A stretch of DNA of 36,909 bases from Scenedesmus sp. ARA3 (lineage: Eukaryota; Chlorophyta; Chlorophyceae; Sphaeropleales; Scenedesmaceae), in contig RWJK01001400.1 in assembly GCA_004335835.1 (NCBI GenBank), forward strand, positions 3,367-40,275. The letters run 5' to 3'. Below, one piece after another: positions 11,615 through 17,895 of the stretch (its first letter is position 1; the number at the start of each line of letters is the position of its first letter). Below the pieces are notes generated by a model. It was given only the letters and a program-made list of their open reading frames with translations, was not told the origin of the DNA and searched no databases. The translations under genes were made by a program, and so were the position numbers.

Positions 11615-12587
11615 ACCGCGCAAGGCTCCAGTTTGCTCCCGCGCCCTCCCAGAGCTGCACGCTGTGCTGCCCGCCCTCCAGCAGCAGCGCCCTGATAACA
11701 CTCTCAAACAGGCTCTGGTTCAACGTGACTGACGCGAGGCCTGCGCGGCCGCTGCTGCTGCTGCTGCCGTTTCCTGCAGGCTTGGGCGTGGCGGCTGCTG
11801 CTGCTGCTTTGCTGCCTGGTGTGCTTGCAGGAGGCGGGCCTCCAAGGTACTTCACTACTGCCAGTGTGCGGTAGAAGTCTCGGGCGATGAAGAGCGCACT
11901 CTCGCCATGCACAGAGTAGAAGCCCTGCGGGTGTATATGGAGGGTGGTGGTGGTAGGGTGGTAAGGTGGAGCTTGTTGACTGTTGTGCATGCATGTTATA
12001 TTGATTGGTGCTGCAGAGTGGTAGCTGGTATAAAGTATGTAGGACAAGGAGGCAGCAGCGATGATGAACAGCAGCATGTGTGGCGTGTGCAGCTGTGGTG
12101 TGCATGGTGCCTGCCGTGTGATGTGCCTGCCAACTTGGCACTTGAAGTTTGGCAAGTGTAACGCTGCTAGATGAATGGTGTGTACAACATGGTGCAGGAG
12201 CAGAGGGCATTTTAAAAACGCACCTTTCGGTCGAAGAAGCGTACCACTTGGGGGTCCTGCAGGGTTCAAACAGTGGCATGCAACACGCAAGCAGGTGCTT
12301 GTATGTGTCAACGTTGTCATGCTGACTGTCGTGGCCTGCACATGCTGCTGCAAACATTGGAGAGGAGAGGGAAATCCTTATGCTTTGGCATGTAAGTGAA
12401 CAAGCGGGAGATGCTGCATGACCTGCCACAATCCCCTGCTGCTACTGCTGCCCACCCGCGACCGCTACTGCTGCACCAGAAGAACGCCACGCACCTGAGG
12501 CAGGCTTTGGAACCATTTGCAGAACCCTGCCTGCAAGGATGAGTCCAAAGCAAGCTCCGGAGCATCTGTCTTTGCCTCGAGCACCAT
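835..12587 (-). CDS. MSH2: DNA mismatch repair protein MSH2 (MutS homolog 2), 19 exons
   Basis: MSH2 is the common subunit of the nuclear MutS-alpha and MutS-beta heterodimers that recognise mismatches and small loops. Exons (minus strand): 12495-12587, 12224-12256, 11617-11924, 11015-11209, 10530-10669, 9975-10171, 8851-8993, 8083-8215, 7001-7115, 5971-6098, 5360-5524, 4936-5049, 4678-4754, 4180-4306, 3408-3575, 3001-3138, 2335-2516, 1574-1776, 835-1316. All have GT-AG borders with matching phases, giving 3141 nt and 1046 aa. The N-terminal mismatch-binding domain begins around GFYSVHGES (residue 43). Connector, lever and clamp segments follow in MSH2 order. The ATPase has Walker A GPNMGGKS (746-753), the TFMAEMLET signature and Walker B LIIIDE (821-826), then FATHFHEL. 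It is about 110 aa longer than human or plant MSH2 because of poly-Ala/Ser/Gln inserts (residues ~65-100, exon 6, C-terminal exon). The start ATG at 12587 opens a frame that matches the family N-terminus directly. Many introns carry truncated exon copies (separate entries). Confidence 0.96.
1850..1995 (-). repeat. Two truncated copies of the 5' edge of MSH2 exon 18
   Basis: The start of the Walker B exon (1574-1776, encoding [14 protein letters not shown]) is repeated upstream in the intron at about 1850-1890 and 1957-1992, each with its acceptor-side CAG context. The copies diverge after roughly 40 nt into unrelated sequence and do not continue the ATPase frame. The segments between copies also match (the tandem unit is about 110 bp and includes a CAAGTAACAAGCATGTAACA motif). 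Confidence 0.85.
2578..2735 (-). repeat. Two truncated copies of the 5' edge of MSH2 exon 17
   Basis: Exon 17 starts at 2516 with [13 protein letters not shown]. The same acceptor and first ~45 nt recur with acceptor positions near 2619 and 2723, so the spacing is 103 and 104 bp. The copies carry point changes and then run into intron sequence. They are truncated junction duplicates, not alternative full exons. Confidence 0.88.
3655..3915 (-). repeat. Two truncated copies of the 5' edge of MSH2 exon 15
   Basis: The start of exon 15 (acceptor at 3575, [18 protein letters not shown]) is repeated with acceptors near 3733 and 3911. Copy lengths are about 60-75 nt. The nearer copy keeps CAG before GTGGTGGG; the farther copy has changed to AAG. 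Small indels shift their frames relative to the intact exon. Confidence 0.87.
4395..4445 (-). repeat. Truncated copy of the 5' edge of MSH2 exon 14
   Basis: About 45 nt encoding [11 protein letters not shown], with its CAG acceptor context, are repeated upstream of exon 14 (intact exon begins at 4306). After the copied segment the sequence departs from the exon. Confidence 0.85.
5120..5190 (-). repeat. Truncated copy of the 5' edge of MSH2 exon 12
   Basis: The start of exon 12 (acceptor at 5049; ALRDDKDAV) is repeated at about 5125-5170 with the preceding TGCTGCAG acceptor context, reading ALRDDNPAV before diverging. Intervening (CAG)n sequence separates the two. Confidence 0.8.
5733..5915 (-). 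repeat. Two truncated copies of the 3' edge of MSH2 exon 10
   Basis: The end of exon 10 ([20 protein letters not shown], donor at 5971) is repeated with donors at 5851 and 5733, spacing 120 and 118 bp. Each copy keeps the exon-end GAG followed by a GTGCG donor. Protein-level changes (Tyr to His, Pro to Leu) show that the copies are diverging without coding constraint. Confidence 0.9.
6185..6230 (-). repeat. Truncated copy of the 5' edge of MSH2 exon 10
   Basis: The start of exon 10 ([13 protein letters not shown], acceptor at 6098) is repeated about 125 bp upstream as [13 protein letters not shown] after a CCAG acceptor. The copy ends after about 45 nt. Confidence 0.83.
6475..6940 (-). repeat. 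Four truncated copies of the 3' edge of MSH2 exon 9
   Basis: The end of exon 9 ([18 protein letters not shown], donor at 7001) recurs with donors at about 6877, 6690, 6580 and 6480. The 6690 copy extends farthest, back to [12 protein letters not shown]. Donors read GTGAG in three copies and GTGCA in the 6877 copy. The 6480 copy is the most diverged (Glu-Ala changed to Ala-Ala, Leu-Arg to Leu-Cys). The copied segments are 50-80 nt. Confidence 0.9.
7245..7475 (-). repeat. Two truncated copies of the 5' edge of MSH2 exon 9
   Basis: The start of exon 9 ([12 protein letters not shown], acceptor at 7115) is repeated at about 7250-7300 and 7430-7465. The outer copy contains an in-frame TAG in place of the Trp codon, so it cannot be coding. 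Both keep a CAG acceptor. Confidence 0.87.
7619..8015 (-). repeat. Five truncated copies of the 3' edge of MSH2 exon 8
   Basis: The last ~37 nt of exon 8 ([10 protein letters not shown], donor at 8083) recur with donors at about 7979, 7866, 7738 and 7622, plus one copy near 7800-7828 that has lost its donor end. Spacing is 104-128 bp. The GTGCG donor is retained in the four complete copies (one reads GTGCGA). This is the largest donor-side array in MSH2. Confidence 0.92.
8482..8770 (-). repeat. Three truncated copies of the 3' edge of MSH2 exon 7
   Basis: The end of exon 7 ([11 protein letters not shown], donor at 8851) is repeated with donors at 8725, 8603 and 8482. Spacing is 126, 122 and 121 bp. 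Adjacent intron sequence (CAGCACACCTATCAAA-type) is also repeated, so the tandem unit spans exon end plus intron. All donors read GTGAG. Confidence 0.92.
9085..9245 (-). repeat. Two decayed copies of the 5' edge of MSH2 exon 7
   Basis: The acceptor region and start of exon 7 ([10 protein letters not shown], acceptor at 8993) is recognisable at about 9085-9125 and 9200-9245 together with flanking intron sequence, but identity is lower than in the other arrays. The shared order of short motifs supports duplication rather than chance. Confidence 0.65.
9513..9880 (-). repeat. Two truncated copies of the 3' edge of MSH2 exon 6, ~230-bp unit
   Basis: About 95 nt of the end of exon 6 ([19 protein letters not shown], donor at 9975) is repeated with a donor at 9737 and again at about 9513-9606, where the donor has been lost. 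The unit also includes about 130 bp of intron with a CTACCCCGCACACAGACC block and a (CTG)n run. The unit is longer than in the other arrays. Confidence 0.9.
10399..10474 (-). repeat. Truncated copy of the 3' edge of MSH2 exon 5
   Basis: The end of exon 5 ([20 protein letters not shown], donor at 10530) is duplicated once, about 130 bp downstream in the intron. The copy is about 75 nt, retains a GTGAG donor and has a 3-nt deletion and several substitutions. Confidence 0.9.
10670..10965. repeat. Two (CAG/CTG)n microsatellites in MSH2 intron 4
   Basis: Nearly pure trinucleotide runs of about 15-16 units lie at 10670-10717 and 10917-10965. In the sense strand of MSH2 both read CTG. The first directly abuts the exon 5 acceptor, so it occupies the place of the polypyrimidine tract. 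Confidence 0.9.
11534..11613. repeat. Interrupted (CTG/CAG)n tract at the MSH2 exon 3 donor
   Basis: CTG runs interrupted by CGG triplets (plus strand) follow directly after the exon 3 donor at 11616. In the MSH2 sense strand the tract reads CAG/CCG. It is intronic, so its poly-Gln or poly-Leu frames are not expected to be translated. Confidence 0.8.
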
Positions 12588-13702
12588 CGTGTGTCCTGTG
12601 CGTGCACTCCTGCTGTTGCCTTCACAGGCCTGCTACCAGCGTGATCCTTACACTTGCACGGCTAATCTATGCAAACCATATATCGGAGTTCCTCGATGGC
12701 TTTGGAGCTTGCAGCACAGGTATAGTTCATCAACAAATTCAAATTTGCTTCAAGCGGCAACCAGATGGAGGACGTGCACTGTTCTAGAGAATCAGCCGAT
12801 TAAGATTTATAATGAAGTGATGGTCATGGATACTGGGGCACGCGCCGTGCATCTGCCAAAGTTCAAGTGCTCGCTGTCGTCGCCTGAACTCTAGAACCGG
12901 AAGGGTTTGACACACCACAAGTGCTGCCTCTGCAAAACGCATACACAGCCCACGCCAGACAGCTAGCATCCATACAAACCATTGTGCATAAACTCAGCTG
13001 CCGCAGGTAGCAGCTGACAGCGTCAGACGTATGCATGCTGATGGTCAGCACAGCCAGCCAAAAGTGAGCAAACAGCTGAGACAGCTGCAGCATCAGCCAA
13101 TGGCAACTGTGCCGCCGTGGATAACAAGCAACAGCTTGTCTGCAGTCACCAAGAGTATATGCTTTGTGGGATTGCTGACTGCAAAGTTTACAGTACACGC
13201 CCTCAGGGCCCTGCAGGCTGCAGGACCCCACACGGCCCGCACGGTGTGGATACACAGCTGCAGCCACAGCTGTGGCACTGCTTGTTAATGGCAGTCACTC
13301 GCATGGCGTCGCCAGGCCGGGCCGAGGACAATGCTTGGTTTAAAAGACGCCCTGCTCACACGCGCAAAAACGCACAGTGTCACTGTTGAAGCCCTGCAGA
13401 CCCAGAGCAGGGTGTGCTTGGAAGCAGCCTGGCGGCCATCGTACACGTTACACAGCCGCCGCAGTGAACACACAGCCGCAGCATGTGTACATGTAAGCAG
13501 ACAAAGTGATACGGCTCCATGATCCGGAAGACCGTGATGACAAGTCAAGCGCCGCCGCAGCAGAAGCGGATGCAGCGACCAGGCGCCTGCTGTATCTCGT
13601 ATCCGCTGCCAGAGCACACAGACAGGCAGCGAGCTAGCCTGCTGAGCTTCAGGCATGCAGCGTGTATGGTATAAAGAGCTATAATGTGCATGCAGGCAAA
13701 CA
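12588..13702. other. MSH2 upstream region, no supported gene
   Basis: About 1.1 kb between the MSH2 start and the putative gene to the right. Short open frames exist on both strands but show no family resemblance and no coherent exon-intron structure. The MSH2 promoter should lie at the left end (minus orientation); I could not identify a TATA box or other core element with confidence. Confidence 0.5.
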
Positions 13703-13707
13703 TTACA
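13703..13707 (-). terminator. Candidate TGTAA polyadenylation signal
   Basis: TGTAA on the minus strand, about 320 nt downstream of the putative 75-aa gene ending at 14029. TGTAA is the usual chlorophyte poly(A) signal. The assignment depends on that gene being real. Confidence 0.35.
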
Positions 13708-13763
13708 AGCACGATGCAGCATATTGCGTACTCACATAGCGAGAAGGGCCCCCCAGGCCATCA

Positions 13764-14017
13764 TGGCTGCTTCAACTTCGAATGGTGCGCCGAGCAGCAC
13801 TGCTAAGCCTGCTCTGCCCAGCAAGCTGGCTGTGGGGCTGCAGCCCCACAAGTGGGTGATGCATGGGTGCCTCCAGCAAGCTGCCACGTCGTTGCAGTGC
13901 TGTGCTGCTAGCGTAAAACGACTTTTGCCATCCCTCAAAACATCGGACACACATGCGGAGATCTCTAGAGAGAGCTGCATCGTCCTTGCAGTGCCAGCTT
14001 CAGGCGCTCTACGCTAG
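13764..14017 (+). CDS. Possible small open frame, unknown
   Basis: An 84-codon frame starts at an ATG in a favourable context (ATCATGGCT) and reads MAASTSNGAPSSTAKPALPS, a Ser/Thr/Ala-rich start that could be a transit peptide. No domain is recognised. It overlaps the 3' UTR of the putative minus-strand gene. It may be chance; no repeat copies or splice structure support it. Confidence 0.2.
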
Positions 14018-14028
14018 CGTTCGCGTCT

Positions 14029-14874
14029 CTAGCAACACAATGCCAACACGCTGCCACAGAAGTTGAGAGAAAGAGAGAGAGAGAGTATATAGTACATGTG
14101 GGTGTGGCACCATCACTAACTGCCACAGGAATGCTTGCAACGCCAACATGCGTCTCTTGTACAACATGAGCCAGCCGCCTTCGGCGGGCTGCTGAATGGT
14201 GTAATCTGCAGGGCTGACTGTGCCATACTGCTTCCTCATGATAGCCACCATGCGATGTTCATCAAGAAGCTGTTATCAGTAATCGCCGCCAGGCGGTGTA
14301 TATCCAAAAGCTGGTATCAGCAATAGCCGCCAGGCGGAGTCAGAAAGCTGCTGCTGGGGATAGCCACCATGCAGTGTCTGTCAAAAAGCCGGTATCAGCG
14401 ATAGCCGCTAGGCAGTGTCTGTCAGAAAGCTGCTACTAGGGATAGCCGCCAGGCGTTGCCTATTAGAAAGCTGCTACTAGGGATAGCCACCATGCAGTGT
14501 CCAACAAAAAGCCGGTATCAGCGATAGCCGCCAGGCGGTGTCTATTTAAAAAGCTGCTCTGGGAACAGCCACCATGCAGTGTCTATCAGAAAGCTGCTAT
14601 TAGGGAAAGTCACCATGCAGTGTCTATAAGAAAGCCGCAATTAGGGCTAGCCAACATGCGGTGTTTGTCAACACGCGCCACATGTAAAAGTTGCCGCAAG
14701 CACGTGCTTCTCACCACTCCCCCACACCTCCCCACACCCCTCTCCTGCCGCAAGCAACCAAAAGTTCAAACCAGCACCACTCCAAGGTATCCGTCTGCTG
14801 CCTTGTTCAAAGCTCACGTTGCACGCAAACATGAGAGCTGTTATCCTGCCGGCAGCATAGTTCATACGTAGCAT
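14029..14874 (-). CDS. Putative 75-aa protein of unknown function, 3 exons
   Basis: Exons at 14818-14874, 14121-14269 and 14029-14050 join in frame with GTGAGC and GTTAGT donors and CAG acceptors; the last acceptor follows a long CT-rich tract. The middle exon has a protein-like composition (LLDEHRMVAIMRKQYG, then PADYTIQQPAEGGWLML), with few of the chance features of neighbouring frames. I do not recognise the family. The start at 14874 is the first in-frame ATG; a longer 5' part cannot be excluded. The acceptor edge of the middle exon is the source of the minisatellite in the first intron, the same behaviour as in known genes here, which is indirect support that it is a genuine exon. Confidence 0.4.
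14232..14680 (-). repeat. 41-bp minisatellite, 11 units, derived from an exon acceptor edge
   Basis: Eleven imperfect units begin near 14233, 14282, 14325, 14361, 14402, 14443, 14484, 14525, 14567, 14608 and 14649, mostly 41 bp apart. On the minus strand each reads roughly GCAG, CTTTCTGAT, then GCATGGTGGCTATC. The innermost unit is the start of the exon at 14269. The array is therefore about ten decayed copies of a 3' splice site plus about 28 nt of exon. Confidence 0.85.
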
Positions 14875-15304
14875 TAACGCGTGGTCCGGAAGTGCATCCT
14901 CACATTCACTCTAGGGTGATAGCTTGCCCACCCCTGTAACAGGCCCCTCTCACATTCACAGACATGTTCATCAACCACAGCTGCGGGCGACTCTGCAAGG
15001 TGTCTGCATCTGTGCCACCTGCGCATGGCCTCAATGTTGCAGGCATGTACTGCTAAATCACGCGCAAGCATGCACAGCGCTCTCTATTATCCAAAACGCC
15101 GCACAGTTTCTTGAAGCTGGGCACGTAGCTTGCAACCAATTGAACGGCCTGAAGGGCTGAGCTGATTCTCCGACTTGCATCCTGGGCATGGCTGTGCTGG
15201 ATCAATGGAGCCACCCAAACTACCAAGTCACCAAAGTTGGGCTGCAGGCCCACCCACGAAGGAGCCAGACGAGGCGCATGGGGCCACTCAAATAACGCCG
15301 AAGG
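14875..15304. other. NIRK 3' flank, no supported gene
   Basis: Open frames on both strands (for example minus 15053-15253) have mildly protein-like composition but no recognisable family, and may be NIRK 3' UTR. No TGTAA was found on the minus strand between 14029 and 15304. Confidence 0.45.
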
Positions 15305-17373
15305 TCACTCCACTGGGTCAAACAGGTCCAGCCTGCTGTCAGTGCCCTTGGGGCGCACCTGCGGTCAACAGGTCAAACAGTCAACCACATGGTCCAACAG
15401 TCAAACTCAACCACCAGTCAATGAAGTCAAACAGGTCCAGCCTGCTGTACATGTCAGTCCCCTTGGGGCGCACCTGCATGGCAGCACCAGCGGCATGCAA
15501 TCATGATGACAAACACTTGCTGATTTGACACATCATCATGGCCAAGGTTTGGTATTTACAGTCCCAGTGATCCCCTTTCAGTATCTTACAATGGTGTCCT
15601 GTACTATTAGCTAACTTACCCTCCCACCCCCCCTGGTGTTCAGCATCAAACCACAGGCTGTCACCGCACTTGAGGAGCACATGGTGTTGATCTGTTGCGT
15701 GTCAGCAAGCAATTGCTTAGCTGCGCAGCATAGCATAGCATTGCAATGCAGCGCACCTTGAGGATGCCCACACAGCCCTTGTCCACCCTGAAAATGGCAT
15801 GGTCCAGCATTTTGTAGTCGCCAGGCACCAGTGCAGTGAACTCCACGACCACAGCACCACCTGAACCGCAGCAGCATGGTGCAGCGACAGCGCAGATATT
15901 CCAAGGCTGTCATCACTTGAATGATATGATATGGACAATGGCCATCGTCCATGACTGATTGACTGTTTCTTGCACCTTTCAACCTCTTTGACTTTGGTTG
16001 CATAATTGATTTTTGGCTGCTGCAGCTGCAGGTTGTTGAGCGGTGACCCACTCCCTGCTGTGGTGTGCTGGCCGCTTGCTGTGGTGTGCTGGCTGCATGC
16101 TGTGGTGTGCTGGCCGCTTGCTGTGGTGTGCTGGCTGCATGCTGTGGTGTGCTGGCCGCTTGCTGTGGTGTGCTGGCTGCATGCTGTGGTGTGCTGGCCG
16201 CTTGCTGTGGTGTGCTGGCTGCATGCTGTGGTGTGCTGGCCGCTTGCTGTGGTGTGCTGGCTGCATGCTGTGGTGTGCTGGCCGCTTGCTGTGGTGTGCT
16301 GGCCGCTTGCTGTGGTGTGCTGGGGCACGCTGACGCACCTGGCGGCACCACAACTGTCTGAATGCTGCGGCCTGGTGGCGAGATGAGGTCACCATCCCTG
16401 TACACCTGCAGCAGCAGCAGCAGCAGCAGCAGCTCAGCTACAAGTTGCAGACAAGCTTCATGCAGTTCTTCCTGATTTGTTGCAATCCATGCTGTTGCTG
16501 CTTCACTGGCAGCGTCTCTACCACTACTGGCAGGTGGTTCGAATGTTTGTGTTTGACATGTGTTTAGCACGCGTACCTTGTCAAAGACCATCCCAATGAT
16601 ATGGAAGGTGGCAATCTTGTTGGGACCCGCATTGCCAAAGTAGATACGCACGCGGTCGTCCTGCGCATATGTTGAAGTAGCAATGGATTAAGACAACCTC
16701 AGCGCAACTGTGGTTCATATCACGCACGCTTTCAGAAACACAGATCATACGTAACACACAGCCTGCTAGGCACACCACGTGCTGCTGACCGCTCCAAACC
16801 TGCATGGCATTGAGAAGACGCAGGGTTTGCGCCATACCAGCAACTATTTGGCTATTAGTAGCAACAGCGGGCGCCGCCAAAAACTGTTCAGGCCGCTCCA
16901 TCTGCGCAACAGCGCACAAATGGCAAGCTGGGTCCACCAGCAGCAGCTGCACTACCAGGGCCCCTCTGTACCTGCAGTACTGCATTAGTGTCAGGGCTTA
17001 AGATCTGAGGTATAAGGGTTTTTCAGGTTTAGGCTTTAAGGATAGGTCGTCAACCCACCTGGTCCACAATCAACGGCTTTTCGGTGAGTGCACCCACTGC
17101 TCCGTTGTACACCACATACATGGGTGAGAAGTTTTCATCCATTCCATCAGAGTAGGCGTGCTCCAGCTGGCCGGGCACCTGCTGGGTGCATGCAGAAATG
17201 CAGCACGGACACAATTGTTGCAGCAAAAAAATGGTTGCAGCAACAGTCACCAGTATAGCAGTCACCCACGGCATGGGAGCCAGCATTACTGGTTGAATGA
17301 GTCGACAGCTGGAATCAAGCAGACCAGAGAATCGTGATGGTATGACATGTATTGCACAGCAGACACAGCAGGC

Positions 17374-17408
<35 letters not shown>

Positions 17409-17861
17409 GGCAGTTAGCAGCCAAGGCAGCAAAAGCAGATGATCTCAGCAGTCCCGCTGTCAGAGACATACTCAAAGCATCTGTCAGTAGAGCGTTCTAG
17501 CTGCATGCAACGCATCGATTTTGGGCTGAGTTCAGAATCAATCGGCCGCAGCCAAACAGCAACAAAATGCAGCAGCAACAGCAGCCGAAAGCCATGTTGC
17601 TAGCAGCTGCAGGTGTATCACCGAGCGAGACATATCCGCAAGCAACTTGCGCACAGCTCACCGTGCCCTGCTTGGCATAGACCTCACTCTGAATCACGCT
17701 AAACTCTTTGTCAACAGGTGGCAGGCCTGTTTCTGGCTCCACTAGAATCAACCCATACATGCCATTGGCCACGTGAGCTGGCAGAGGCGGTGCTGCGCAG
17801 TGGTAGATGAACAGCCCGGGGTTGACCAATTTGAAAAAAGCGGTCTGTAAGCAGCAGCAGC

Positions 17862-17895
<34 letters not shown>

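Noticed and set aside
835..12587. MSH2 as a pseudogene because of the many broken exon copies
   Set aside because: A full set of 19 intact exons joins in frame with valid splice sites and all ATPase motifs; the damage is confined to intronic copies.
14232..14680. CRISPR array
   Set aside because: Units are contiguous, degenerate 41-bp repeats without unique spacers, in a nuclear intron, and derive from an exon edge. The same applies to the 21-bp VNTR.
15611..16651. A 346-codon minus-strand frame with Thr-Pro-Gln-Gln-Ala-Ala-Ser repeats as a repeat protein
   Set aside because: It is NIRK exons 7, 8 and 9 plus introns read through; the repeat part is the 21-bp VNTR in intron 8, open only because 21 is divisible by three.
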